The notes under the pieces: generated by a model
What the model saw: only the letters and a program-made list of their open reading frames with translations
Told to the model about the DNA's origin: nothing
Database searches by the model: none
Shown here: positions 53,339 through 63,663 of the stretch, piece after piece
Numbering within the stretch: the first letter of the stretch is position 1
How the letters are laid out: every line of letters begins with the position of its first letter
Source: CAWCBG01 sp963793845
GTDB taxonomy: Bacteria; Acidobacteriota; Terriglobia; Terriglobales; Acidobacteriaceae
Assembly: GCA_963793845.1 (NCBI GenBank)
Contig: CAWCBG010000002.1
Location: forward strand, 248,001-312,000
Direction: 5' to 3'
Length of the DNA: 64,000 nucleotides
Made by a program: the position numbers and the translations under genes

Positions 53339-53457
53339 GTCATTCCGACCGAGGTCTTCAGGCTGAGTGGAGGAACCTGCTTTTGCCCAGCAGTGCTGAA
53401 GAATCCGGAGACTGCAGGTTCCTCCGCTCCGGGCTAACGCCCTCCGGTCGGAATGAC
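53339..53457. repeat. Long inverted-repeat element R2, copy 4
   Basis: 119 nt from GTCATTCCGACCGAGG to CCGGTCGGAATGAC with inner arms GTGGAGGAACCTGC and GCAGGTTCCTCC. It lies between thrS and a convergent gene and could serve as a bidirectional terminator. Confidence 0.85.
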
Positions 53458-53465
53458 GGTGGAAA

Positions 53466-53997
53466 TCATTTCGCCTCCGGCGCCGGCGACACGACGGCCC
53501 GTGCGACCAGCCAGCTTCCATCCTTCTGCCGCTGCAGGATGCGCATGGCATTCACGTTTTCACTTACCTGTTTGCCGCCGGCAAGCTCGACCGTCACGCT
53601 GATCGATCCCCATTCATAGGCATAGTCACCAATAATGCGAACTTCTTGCCACTGCTCGTCGTAGGCCGTGGTATCGCTGTCTTTGGCCTGTTCCTTCTGG
53701 TAGTCCAAAAGTTTTCGGATGGCTGGCTTGCCAACGAACGGCGGTGACATGGGAACGATCAGCACGCCATCGTCGGTCCACAGCGATGCCAGGGTGTCAA
53801 TGTCATTATCTTTGCTGGCGGCGATGTCGCGCTCCGTCAGCGTGCGAATGGCCTTGATGTCGGCATCCTGGGATGACTCTGCCGAATCCTTGCCGGCTTT
53901 CGCCTGAAAAGCCCAGGTGCACGATGGAAGAACGGCTGCGGCAAACAGTCCCAGCAAGATCGTAAGTACTAATCTGCGGGCAAGCAGACCTGTGCAT
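53466..53997 (-). pseudogene. SnoaL/DUF4440-like secreted protein, probable +1 frameshift at the signal peptide
   Basis: The body frame has LVLTILLGLFAAAVLPSCTWAF (signal peptide) and a SnoaL-like cone fold: ADIKAIRTLTERDIAASKD, LASLWTDDGVLIVPMSPPFVG, AYEWGSISVTVELAGG. In that frame no start codon with a ribosome site exists near the signal peptide. One frame over, an ATG at 53997 follows AAGAAGGAGAATTC. Removing one base, for example in GGG 53978-53980, joins MHRSAC to the signal peptide and gives 177 codons. Function unknown; related proteins include isomerases and hydrolases. Confidence 0.7.
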
Positions 53998-54140
53998 GAA
54001 TTCTCCTTCTTGAGCGGCGGACATGGGGAGTAAGCGAAACGCGCCAGGCACCAAACGCCGAAAGCTGACACCACACCGAGTATAGACACCGCGAGGCTAC
54101 CCTTCGGCCTGCCGCCGCGCCCAGCCGGAGAGTGCAGGTT

Positions 54141-54157
54141 TGAGACAGACTGTCTCA
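54141..54157. promoter_or_regulatory. Perfect 17-nt palindrome, possible operator
   Basis: TGAGACAGACTGTCTCA is two 8-nt arms around one A, the form of a TetR- or GntR-type operator. It lies in the 363-nt space between two divergent genes (SnoaL-like minus, SYLF plus), where no other feature was seen. No regulator gene adjoins it. Confidence 0.45.
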
Positions 54158-54360
54158 TTCTCGGCATGCCGCCGGCCCCTTAGTCTGATACTCGTCGGTT
54201 GCCTGACCTCCAGCGATGTCCTTTCTTCTTAAATGGTTGTAGCTTCCTTCAGCATTAAATCTCAGTACCCGGTGTAAACCCGCAGCAGCATTTCGTTATC
54301 CAACTACAAAGCGACCAAAACCACAAATGTCGCTCGGTTTCGCCTGGAGGACTTAGATTT

Positions 54361-55272
54361 ATGAAGCGATTTGGAATGCTGTGCGCGCTGCTGATCCTGT
54401 GCGCGTTTACCCTGTTCGCGCAGGACGACAGTTCGAGCACCACAACGACCAACAACGGAAACAGCAGCACGACCACGACTACCACCACGACCACCGCAAA
54501 TTCTTCCGACCGGGATGCGGCCCAGGACGCCAGCGAAAAGGCGACCCGCAGTGAACATCAAGCCGCAGCACAGGCCGATGAAAACGCCGCCGATGAACAC
54601 AAAGCGGCAGCCAAGAATGCAAACTCCAGCACCGCCGAGACGCGGGAAAAGGCTGAGGCCCGGCTGGATGATTCGGCAAAGGTTCTGAATGAACTTCTGG
54701 GCGCCCAGGACAACGGCATCCCGGGACAGGTTTTCAAGTCCGCCAAGTGCGTCGCTGTTGTGCCTTCCATGGTGAAGGGCGGCTTCGTCTTCGGCGCCGA
54801 GCACGGCAAAGGGGTAGCTACCTGCCGCACTGCCAAGGGCTGGAGCGCGCCGGCATTCTTCACGGTGACGGGAGGAAGCTGGGGAGCCCAGATCGGCGGT
54901 CAGGCCATCGATCTAGTCATGCTCTTCATGACCGACGAAGGAGCGAAACATCTGCTGAGTTCGAAATTCAACATGGGAGGCGATGCCTCGGTGGCGGCCG
55001 GCCCGGTCGGTCGCGACGCCAGCGCCAACACCGACTGGAAGTTCAAGACCGGCGTGCTGACTTACTCGCGCACTCGAGGAATCTTCGCCGGTGTGAGCCT
55101 GAAGGGCGCCGTCATCCGGCAGGACGACGATTCCACCATGGCTTTCTACAAACGCAACGTCAACTTCCGCCAGATCCTGACCGGCGAGGTTTCCGTTCCG
55201 CATGATTCCGCCGCGCAACGTTTCCTGGCAACGGTTCGCCAGGAGAAGACAGAAGCCTTGGCCTCGCACTAA
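54361..55272 (+). CDS. SYLF-domain (Ysc84-like) lipid-binding protein, secreted
   Basis: 303 residues. Signal peptide MKRFGMLCALLILCAFTLFAQ; then a Ser/Thr/Asn low-complexity linker with a run of nine Thr (residues ~37-45), an Ala/Glu-rich helical stretch, and a SYLF domain from RLDDSAKVLNELLG on: KCVAVVPSMVKGGFVFGAEHGKG, GGSWGAQIGGQAIDLVMLFM, RGIFAGVSLKGAVIRQDD. SYLF domains bind phosphoinositides or membranes; bacterial roles are not settled. A strong terminator follows. Confidence 0.93.
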   Translation: MKRFGMLCALLILCAFTLFAQDDSSSTTTTNNGNSSTTTTTTTTTANSSDRDAAQDASEKATRSEHQAAAQADENAADEHKAAAKNANSSTAETREKAEARLDDSAKVLNELLGAQDNGIPGQVFKSAKCVAVVPSMVKGGFVFGAEHGKGVATCRTAKGWSAPAFFTVTGGSWGAQIGGQAIDLVMLFMTDEGAKHLLSSKFNMGGDASVAAGPVGRDASANTDWKFKTGVLTYSRTRGIFAGVSLKGAVIRQDDDSTMAFYKRNVNFRQILTGEVSVPHDSAAQRFLATVRQEKTEALASH

Positions 55273-55300
55273 ACCTTCCACGACGTTAGCAGTGACAACT

Positions 55301-55332
55301 GCGGTGGGCTTCGGCTCACCGCTTTTGTTTTG
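55301..55332 (+). terminator. Rho-independent terminator after the SYLF gene
   Basis: GCGGTGGGC-TTCG-GCTCACCGC forms a 9-bp stem with one G-T pair and a stable TTCG tetraloop, followed by TTTTGTTTT. Confidence 0.92.
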
Positions 55333-55541
55333 CGGACCTGGCAAGAGATCAGAGATAGCATGCCGGGCCTGAAAAAATGTGCGATCGGGACTTCTCTCCG
55401 CTACACTGGGCTTGTCACCGGCCAACGTGACTTTGCGCACTGTCGAAACTCCCCTGAAGGACTATCTTTCACTCGTCATCGCAAACCAAACTTCTACTCA
55501 TTTCCCATTCTGAACAGCACATCCGTACGAGGAGACAGGCC

Positions 55542-55961
55542 ATGACAAAGGCGACACTCGTGGTGGTGGCTCTGCTGTCGCTGGTTCTTGCAGTGCCGGC
55601 ATTCGGCAAGACCTACAAAAATACCTATTCCGATCCGTGCAGCGAAGTATGGAGTGCGGTCAAAGACACACTCAGCAATCCCGAGAATTACAGCGTCCAG
55701 GAGACTGACGACGCCAAAATGACCGCGACCTACGACGTGAAGCACTCCGCCCACGTCAATATTTCAGGAACGCTATTGCAGCGGAAGAATCACGTTACCC
55801 TGGTATCGCAAGGTGTAGGATGCCAGATGCAAGTCGTGTCGAACTACAGCGGATGGGAACACGACGACAAAGGCGACTTCCGCAAGCGCGTAGATGAATC
55901 CCTGGCCAAGCTGAAGGACGCGACCCCGGCACAACCCGCTAAACCGGCAAACGCCCAGTGA
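55542..55961 (+). CDS. Secreted hypothetical protein
   Basis: 139 residues with a signal peptide (ATLVVVALLSLVLAVPAFGK). The mature part has SDPCSEVWSAVKDTLSN and a paired Cys later (VGCQMQVVSNYSG); a pattern of strands and a C-terminal Ala/Pro-rich tail. It resembles lipoprotein-like DUF proteins of Acidobacteria, but no family is named. AGGAGAC precedes the ATG. Confidence 0.7.
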   Translation: MTKATLVVVALLSLVLAVPAFGKTYKNTYSDPCSEVWSAVKDTLSNPENYSVQETDDAKMTATYDVKHSAHVNISGTLLQRKNHVTLVSQGVGCQMQVVSNYSGWEHDDKGDFRKRVDESLAKLKDATPAQPAKPANAQ

Positions 55962-56619
55962 CATCGGTTCGCCGATTCAGAAACAGGTGCTCCGCTCTCC
56001 CGGTTCGAGCCAGTCCTGACCGAAGGTTTCAGCCGCTGTTTGTCATACGGGTTGTGCTCTACCGAGAAGAAACGCTGCCATAAGCAACGTGCGTCAGCGT
56101 GCTGTGCGCGGCAGTAGAGAAATGTGGTTGCACGCCCGCTCAGTCCTACCTCTGAGAGCGCGAGAGGAAAGCGCCTGCCGCCGCGCCGTCATGGTCACAC
56201 CGCCATGTGATCGAGAACACAGCGTGGGAAAATCCACAGCCCCAAAATAATCAGTGCGCCGCCGGTCAGGGGATTCGCATCCGCCCGCAGCCTGGCCTCG
56301 CGCCCTCCCGGAAGTCTTATGTGTCATGCGGCTTGGCGCCGCTACGATGGGAACGCACACATCACAACTCTTATCGCAGAAAGCGTCATGTGATGCAGAC
56401 ATTTCCGGAAACGTGATGGCTTGCCCGGCAGGTATTGGCCCGCGCTGCCTTCTCACGATTAGCAGAGGCGTGACTGAAGGTGACTTACAGCTCTCCGCGC
56501 CAAAGCACGTTTTCCTTGAACGGAGAACTTCCCAAACCAAGAAGTTTCGAGTCGAGTTTTGACCGAGGTGTGCCCGCCAGGGGCGAACCAGCACCACAAC
56601 CGATCGTAAAAGGGAGTCT
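55962..56619. other. 658-nt stretch without a supported gene
   Basis: The frames open here (for example 56094-56801 minus, which runs antisense into the sulfatase gene) have no recognisable protein features. A GGGAG ribosome site for the sulfatase lies at its end. No terminator or repeat was identified. Confidence 0.55.
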
Positions 56620-59130
56620 ATGAAACGCACATCCGCAAGACTGAACAAACCGATGTTGGCTCTCATGACTGCGCTGGCTGCCCAGATGGGGGTCGCGCAA
56701 CAGCCGCCGTGCCCGCCGGGTTCACCCTGCGCTACCACCACAATCGACGGCAAGCAGCTTCCACCACCACCGCAGAAATTTGAAGGCAAGATCGAGCGCA
56801 ACGCGGCCCAGTCAACGCCCTACTGGCCCGCCCGTGTCCTGCCGCCCAAAGGGGCGCCCAACGTGCTGCTGATCATGACCGATGATTCGGGCTTCGGCGT
56901 CCCCAGCACATTTGGCGGCGTGATCCCAACTCCGGCGCTCGACCGGGTTGCCGCGATGGGACTTCGCTACACCAACTTCAATTCGACAGCACTTTCTTCG
57001 CCGACACGCGCTGCCCTTATCACCGGCCGCAATCATCACTCCGCAGGTTTCGGGGTTGTCTCCGAACAGTCCACTGGCTACCCTGGCTACGACAGCATCA
57101 TCACCCGCGACAAGGCGACTATCGGCCGGATTCTCAAGGACAACGGCTATCGCACTTCGTGGTTCGGCAAAGACCACAATGTTCCTTCGTTCCAGGCCAG
57201 CCAGGACGGCCCCTTCGACCAGTGGCCTATCGGCATGGGGTTTGAGTATTTCTATGGCTTCATCGGCGGCGATACCAGCCAGTGGCAGCCGAACCTGTTC
57301 CGCAACACTACCGCGATTTATCCCTACGTCGGCCATCCCGGCTGGAACCTGACGACAGCTCAGGCCGATGATGCCATTCAGTACATGAACCGCATCAACA
57401 CCCTCGCTCCGGACCAGCCCTTCTTTGTCTACTACGTCCCTGGCGGCACGCACGCGCCACACCATCCAACGCCGGAGTGGATCAAAAAGATCAGCGACAT
57501 GCACCTGTTCGATCAGGGATGGGACAAGTTGCGCGATCAGATTTTCGCCAACCAGAAAAAGCTGGGCGTGATCCCGCAGGATGCCAAGCTGACGCCATGG
57601 CCGCATGACCTGCTGAAGCATTGGGACGAGCTGACGCCCGACGAAAAGAAGATGTTCTTGCGTCAGGTGGACGTCTTCGCCGCCTATGTTGCCTATACCG
57701 ATAACGAGATCGGGCGCGTGATCCAGGCCGTCGACGACATGGGCAAGCTCGACAACACCCTGATCATCTATATCAACGGCGACAATGGCACAAGTTCCGA
57801 GGGCACACTGCTGGGCACCCCGAACGAAGTAGCCATGTTCAATGGAGTACAGGTGCCGGTCGCGGACCAGCTGAAGTATTTCTACGACCTCTGGGGATCC
57901 GACCAAACCTATGCCCACATGGCGGTGCCGTGGGCCTGGGCGTTTGACACGCCTTTCTCATGGACCAAGCAGATCGCCTCGCACTTCGGCGGCGTGCGCC
58001 AGGGCATGGCGATCGCATGGCCGGCGCGCATCACCGACAAGGGAGGCATTCGCAACCAGTTCCACCACATCATCGACATTGTGCCGACAATTCTCGACGC
58101 GGTTGGCATCCAGCAGCCGTCTGTTGTGGACGGCATCCCGCAGAAGCCCATCGAGGGCGTGAGCATGGTCTATACCTGGGACAAGGCCAACGCTAACGCG
58201 CCGTCAACCCATCACACTCAGTATTTTGAGATGATGGGCGACCACGCCATCTATCACGATGGCTGGATCGCCAGCACCAAGGTCATGCGTCCACCCTGGG
58301 ATGTCGCCGGACCCGTGAGCCAGGACCCCGCCAGCTTCCCCTACGAACTGTACGATGTCACCAAAGACTGGACGCAGTTCGAGAACGTCGCCGCCAAATA
58401 CCCGGAAAAGGTGAAGGAGATGGACAAGCTATTCTGGGAAGAAGCGGCCAAGTACCAGGTTCTGCCCCTGGACGCATCCGTAGCGACCCGGCTCGTTACA
58501 CCCCGGCCCAGCATCAGTGCCGGACGCAGTGTCTTCACCTACAGCGGTGAGATGACTGGCACGCCGAACGGCGACGCGCCCAGCATTCTCAATGCCTCCT
58601 ACAACTTCAAGGCCGAGGTTGAGGTACCGCAGGGCGGTGGCGATGGGATGATCGTCACCCAGGGCGGACGCTTTGGCGGCTACGGCTTTTATGTGCTGAA
58701 GGGTAAGCCGGTGTTTACCTGGAACCTGGTGGATCTGAAGCGCGTGAAGTGGACAGGTACGGAAGTGCTCAGCGCGGGCAAGCATACGCTGGAGTTCGAC
58801 TTCAAGTACAACGGCCTCGGCATGGGGACGCTGGCCTTCAACAACATGAGCGGTATCGGCCAAGGCGGCACCGGCGTGCTGAAAGTTGACGGCACTGCAG
58901 TGGCCACACAGACGATGGAGCACACTCTGCCGCTGATTCTGCAATGGGACGAGAACTTTGACGTCGGCGCCGACACTGGCACTCCGGTGGACGATCAGGA
59001 CTATCAAGTTCCGTTCGCCTTCACCGGCAAGCTCAGCAAACTGACACTGACGATTGACCGCCCGCAGTTGACGCCAGCCGACATAGAAAAACTGAAGACG
59101 GCTGAGCGCAACAATCACGCCAGCGAATAA
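56620..59130 (+). CDS. Periplasmic Ser-type sulfatase (arylsulfatase A-like)
   Basis: 836 residues with a signal peptide (LALMTALAAQMGVAQ). Metal ligands Asp88-Asp89 are in LLIMTDDSGFG. The formylglycine site is Ser126-S-P-T-R130 followed by AALITG, so it is the serine type matured by an anaerobic sulfatase-maturating enzyme (no such gene is in the window). Further motifs: WFGKDHNVP, YINGDNGTSSEG and a C-terminal beta-sandwich of ~200 residues (GDGMIVTQGGRFGGYGFYVL). It hydrolyses sulfate esters, possibly of polysaccharides. The length is on the long side but normal for this subgroup. Confidence 0.93.
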   Translation: MKRTSARLNKPMLALMTALAAQMGVAQQPPCPPGSPCATTTIDGKQLPPPPQKFEGKIERNAAQSTPYWPARVLPPKGAPNVLLIMTDDSGFGVPSTFGGVIPTPALDRVAAMGLRYTNFNSTALSSPTRAALITGRNHHSAGFGVVSEQSTGYPGYDSIITRDKATIGRILKDNGYRTSWFGKDHNVPSFQASQDGPFDQWPIGMGFEYFYGFIGGDTSQWQPNLFRNTTAIYPYVGHPGWNLTTAQADDAIQYMNRINTLAPDQPFFVYYVPGGTHAPHHPTPEWIKKISDMHLFDQGWDKLRDQIFANQKKLGVIPQDAKLTPWPHDLLKHWDELTPDEKKMFLRQVDVFAAYVAYTDNEIGRVIQAVDDMGKLDNTLIIYINGDNGTSSEGTLLGTPNEVAMFNGVQVPVADQLKYFYDLWGSDQTYAHMAVPWAWAFDTPFSWTKQIASHFGGVRQGMAIAWPARITDKGGIRNQFHHIIDIVPTILDAVGIQQPSVVDGIPQKPIEGVSMVYTWDKANANAPSTHHTQYFEMMGDHAIYHDGWIASTKVMRPPWDVAGPVSQDPASFPYELYDVTKDWTQFENVAAKYPEKVKEMDKLFWEEAAKYQVLPLDASVATRLVTPRPSISAGRSVFTYSGEMTGTPNGDAPSILNASYNFKAEVEVPQGGGDGMIVTQGGRFGGYGFYVLKGKPVFTWNLVDLKRVKWTGTEVLSAGKHTLEFDFKYNGLGMGTLAFNNMSGIGQGGTGVLKVDGTAVATQTMEHTLPLILQWDENFDVGADTGTPVDDQDYQVPFAFTGKLSKLTLTIDRPQLTPADIEKLKTAERNNHASE

Positions 59131-59147
59131 TTACAGGACAAGCCGAA

Positions 59148-59179
59148 AAGGGGCAGCTCGCAAGGGTTGCCCCTTATTT
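59148..59179 (+). terminator. Hairpin terminator after the sulfatase gene
   Basis: AAGGGGCA and TGCCCCTT form an 8-bp stem with a 12-nt loop, followed by ATTTG. The T-run is weak. A GCTGAAGC-type palindrome (GGCGCGGCTGAAGCCGCGCC) follows at 59245-59264. Confidence 0.6.
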
Positions 59180-59244
59180 GCGCTTGCGGGCGGATCGGAG
59201 TGATGCGGCCGGTTTCTGCTTGTTATGGCGGTTCCGCGCGGATC

Positions 59245-59264
59245 GGCGCGGCTGAAGCCGCGCC
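59245..59264. repeat. Small palindromic hairpin (GCTGAAGC core)
   Basis: GGCGCGGCTGAAGCCGCGCC, a 9-bp stem with a 2-nt loop; related to 26161-26180. Confidence 0.7.
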
Positions 59265-59341
59265 CTTTCAAGGCGGTTACAGCAACTCGGAAATTGCTCT
59301 GGATGGAATCCCCGCACAATCCACGGGCTCGTAGCTGTCGT

Positions 59342-62300
59342 TTACACTGCCTGGCTGAGGGCTCCGTCGGCAATTCCCGGCTCCGCCAGTACGGGCAGGA
59401 ATACGGAGAAGACGGTCCAGCTTTTACCGTGGTTCGTGGAACTCTTCACCCGAATTGAGCCCCGATGCTTTTCGACAATACTCTTGCAGACCCAGAGTCC
59501 CAGCCCCGTTCCGACCTCTTTGTTGGCGGTGACAAACGGTTCGAAGAGGCGCGATCGAATATCGTGAGGTATGCCGCTGCCTTCGTCGGCGACGGTAAGT
59601 CGCACGCCAGTCACGCGACCCTCATTCCACTTGGTCGCACCCGACACCCGAATTCGAATGCGCCCGCCATTCTCCATGGCATCAATGCTGTTGCTGATCA
59701 GGTTTGCCAGCAATTGACGAATTTCTCCTGGGACCGCATGGATTTCAGGATCTGCCTTGATTTCCGGATCAGCCAGGACGCGTTTGTTCCGCATGCGTGA
59801 GGAGAAGACAGGGAGAAGTGATCTCACCATCGATCCGACCCGCATAGGGCTGGCTCCCTTCGTCTCGCGGTAAAAGCCAAGCGTCTGCTTGGTCAGGTAA
59901 GAGACGCGGCCCAGCTCTTCTTCAGCGGACGCGAGATATTCCCGGGCCGCGTTCCCATCGGCAATCTTTGCCAGGTAAATCAAATTGGTGAGCGCCTCAA
60001 GCGGATTATTGATTTCGTGGGCCATGGTGGCGGCCAGCCGTCCGGTTGCGGCCAGCTTTTCCGATCGCCGCAGCGCTTCTTCCGCCTTCTTGCGTTCGGT
60101 CACGTCGGCGGCCGCCCCGAACCACTCAACAACTTCGCCGCCTTCTCCGAACAGAGGAACCGCGCGCGAGGACACCCATCCTAAGCTGCCGTCCACCCGA
60201 ATCACCCGGTGCTCCAACTCGAATACGCTGTTGGTGCGAATGGAGTTTGCCATGGCGGAAGTCACCCGCGGCTGGTCCTCGGGAGGAACGTACCGGTCGA
60301 GCCAGTTGCGGATCGGCTCGACGGTGTCCGCGAAAAGATCCTTACCCTGGAGCTGACGCAGTTCACTCCAATCGGCGCTCATGCGGTACATCACGTTGGA
60401 GGTTGCGTTTACGAAGGCCCGGAAGCGTTCCTCGCTCTTGCGAAGGGCCTCTTCAGCATTGGCGCGTTCGGTGATATCGCGTGTGGTTCCGGCGATGGCC
60501 TCCACTTCTCCATTCGGCCCCATCACCGGAACGAATATGTAGTCGTACATGCGCCTGCCGTTGGTGCCGGTAAATGGCACCTCGCCGCGGATCGGGCTCC
60601 TGGAAGCGATGACCTGCTCAATTTCCCGGTCGTGCATGGCCGCGTGCCACGCCTCATATCCCAGTTCCAGGCAGTCCTTGCCGATGGCCTCTTCCCAACT
60701 GCGGCCCCACATCGATAACAAAGCTTGATTGGCATAGATGAAGCGGTGACTCCGATCGAACACATACGCGAGATCCGGAGTATTGGACAGAATCGTGTCG
60801 TACAGCCGGCGCTCTTTCCAGGATTCCCGTCGCAGATTGGCCATTTTCACGTGAGTGCTCACGCGGGCCGTCAGTTCGCGAGCGGTGAACGGCTTGACCA
60901 GGTAATCGTCGGCACCTGCCTGTAAGCCCTCCACGCGCGACTCTTCGCCGGCCCGGGCAGAGAGCAGGATGATCGGCGTATCCCGCAAAGCCGGGTCGCT
61001 GCGAATAGCCTGCATCACGCCAAAACCGTCCAGCCGAGGCATCATCATGTCTGTGAGCAGCAACGCGGGCCGCAACTGCCGCACCGCCTCTACCGCGTGC
61101 ATCCCGTCTGCAACTGTGTGCACAAGGTATTCGTCCTGCAGCAGGCGCCTTAAGTAGTCGCGCATATCAGCGTTGTCGTCGGCCACAACCACCAAATTCC
61201 GCGAAGCCGCGGGCGCAGATGGCGCCGGAACTTCAACTCTGGGCAGTGCGGTCGAGGCTCAACTGCCCGGCCTTCGGCGCTGAGTCGCCAGGCAGCCATC
61301 GTTCGGCTTCGCCGACATAAGCGTCTGCGACGGACGCGGTTGAGGTCAGCGTCCGTCCGGCTTGAACCCGTTCAGCGGGCAGGTGTGCCTTGCCGAGCGG
61401 CAGGGAAACCACAAAGCGGGTTCCACGATTCGGTTCGCTCTCGACCCGCACGCTGCCACGGTGGAGCCGGACGAGTTCCTGTACCAGTGCGAGCCCGATT
61501 CCGCTGCCTTCATAGGAGCGTCCACGCGCACCCTTGACGCGATGGAAACGCTCGAACAAGCGGGGGATTTCATCGGCCGGTAGTCCTGTCCCGGTGTCGC
61601 GAACCGTCATCTCGACGGTGGATTCGAGCCCGCGCAGTGAGACCTCGATCTCTCCCTCGAAGGTGAATTTAAACGCGTTCGATAGAAGATTGAGGACGAT
61701 CTTCTCCCACATTTCGCGGTCCACGTACACCGTCTCCGGTAGAGGTGAACAGTCAATGATCAGCCGCATTCCCGCGCGCTCGACGGTGGAACGGAATACG
61801 CTGGCCAGCTCGGTGGTAAGAAGCGAGAGATCGGTGGGCTCATACGAGGCTTCGATGCGGCCGGCCTCGATACGCGAGAAGTCGAGGAGGGTGTTGACCA
61901 GCTTAAGCTGACGCACGGAGTTGCGATACGCCAGTTCGAGGCGCTCCCGGTTGGCGGTGGACAGTCCCTTCGACTCGGCGATGGCGTCTTCGAGCGGGCC
62001 CATCATCAGGGTAAGGGGGGTACGAAACTCGTGACTGATATTGGCGAAAAACTGCGTCTTCAGCTTGTCGAGCTGGGCCAGTTCTTCGCGTTGACGGGCG
62101 ATCTCCAGCTCGTGCGCCTTCTTCTCGGTGATGTCACGACCTTCAGCGGTAATGAACACGACCGTGCCTGTCTCGTCCTTGACGGGACAGAGCGAGGCGT
62201 CGATGATGATGGTTTCTTTGCCCCCGGCGCGTCCGTAAATTTCCGTATCCCAGCGAACCGATTCGCCCCGCGCGGCGCGCCGAATGCATTCCCGGAGCGT

Positions 62301-62570
62301 TCCCCGAATCTCCTCCGAGACTTGCCACCAGAAGGTGGTCCAGAACGGCTGCCCCTCAACCTCTGCGAGTTTGATCCCTACGGCATCGAGCGCCACCTGA
62401 TTGATTTCCAGCACTGTGCCCTGCGCATCGAGCAGCCCGACAAACTGAATCATGGAGTCGAGGGTGATACGAGCCAGCTTTTGCCGATACTGTTCACGAC
62501 TGTCGCCAGGCAGAAGCTCGGTACCACGCACCCTGACCAGATTGTCCGGCATCGACGGATCGATCGTCAC
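59342..62570 (-). pseudogene. Giant hybrid double histidine kinase, one +1 frameshift
   Basis: Two frames probably make one protein of ~1075 residues. The first (from a GTG at 62570, with AGGAAG 9 nt upstream; the frame is open to 62930) has a PAS domain, HisKA with His180 (ANISHEFRTPLTLMMG), HATPase_c (LNLLSNAFKFTF, GSGIGLALVQELV) and a linker. It stops at 61233. The next frame continues with a receiver domain (VVVADDNADMRDYL; phospho-Asp in LLLTDMMMPRLDG), two PAS domains, and a second HisKA/HATPase (TMAHEINNPLEALTNL, GTGLGLWVCKSIVEKH). An extra base near 61250-61251 explains the split. Without it there are 1076 codons. If the break is real, two kinases are made separately. Confidence 0.8.
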
Positions 62571-62964
62571 CTTTGACTGCTTCCTCACGCTTATCTCAAA
62601 ACCTGAAGTTCGGTGGACTTGTTTTATGCTTCTTCGGGCGGCCGGGGACGGAGTCGCCGTTGCCCCGCAAACCTTGCAGCGCTGGTGTTCCGCACCGCTG
62701 ATTTCACACTCCAACGCCTCGCCAGGTCCATCCCCGTACGGCAGGGGGTGGAGTCTTGCATTTGCATTGGAGGAGATTAGAGCCCATTCGGGGCGGAGAC
62801 AGCAACCATCAACCACAGTGACAGCCCGATCAAAGCCGTTAGATGCCGGCACTCCTGCGATAGCTGCTCTGGCCTCTAAGTAACTACTGTACAGAGCTTT
62901 ATGAGCGGTGGCCGCAGTCTGCGGGGTCACAGGTTTCCTGCGGGATATTGCCGGCGATCACGCA

Positions 62965-63663
62965 TCAAGCCGCGGCGGCTGCCAAGGGCCGTACCTTGGC
63001 GCCCTTGACCACCAGCCATAGCATCATCGCCAGCTCACCAAGCATCGCAGGGAAGGCGATCTTCGAGACGAGGGGCTCGTATGGGGGTGCCAGTAATCCC
63101 GTCAAGCTGATGGCCACGTAAGCGACGCAGTTCAGGATCAGCCACCAGCCCAGGATGCGTGGCAGGAAGCCCGAGCGGATCACCAGGATTCCGAAGGGGA
63201 GAAGCCAGAGTCCCCAGAAGATCTCGTTGACGGTAATTCCGTGGCTGTAGAGGCGCAGGAAGAGCATGCCCATGGCCTCGCGCTGCGGCTTGTCGAACAC
63301 CTCGAGGAAGTCGTCGGCGCGAAAGAGCGTCAGTGCGGCGAGATGGTTCACCACATTCAGGAAGCCGACGGCGGCGGAGACCAGCACGAATCCCACCAGC
63401 AGCCGGGCCTGCGTCCTGTCCACCTCACGGAACAAGCGGTAAAGCGCAATGGCGAGGCAGACGAAAATGACCGACCCTATCAGGTCAGCGACAATGCCAA
63501 AACGCCAAAGCATCTCGTGGCTGAGGATATTGCCGGCGGTCGCGGTGGCGTCGCCACGCACGATCAGCTTGCTGGGAACATACATGAGACTGAAGGGGCC
63601 AGTGACCAACATGGACACATAGATTGCTCCGGCGATGCGGGCAGCTTTGTCGGTGGGGTGCAT
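62965..63663 (-). CDS. DUF4386 membrane protein
   Basis: 232 residues with about 6 membrane helices. KAARIAGAIYVSMLVTGPFSLMYVPSKLIVRGD is the typical N-terminus of DUF4386, and LRLYSHGITVNEIFWGLWLLPFGILVIRSGFLPR the conserved middle. AAGGAGACCGC precedes the ATG. Function unknown. The 394 nt upstream of the kinase start hold only an open extension of the kinase frame. Confidence 0.9.
   Translation of the reverse strand: MHPTDKAARIAGAIYVSMLVTGPFSLMYVPSKLIVRGDATATAGNILSHEMLWRFGIVADLIGSVIFVCLAIALYRLFREVDRTQARLLVGFVLVSAAVGFLNVVNHLAALTLFRADDFLEVFDKPQREAMGMLFLRLYSHGITVNEIFWGLWLLPFGILVIRSGFLPRILGWWLILNCVAYVAISLTGLLAPPYEPLVSKIAFPAMLGELAMMLWLVVKGAKVRPLAAAAA

Noticed and set aside
56812..57918. 368-codon open frame on the minus strand
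   Set aside because: Antisense to the sulfatase catalytic domain; no domain features of its own.
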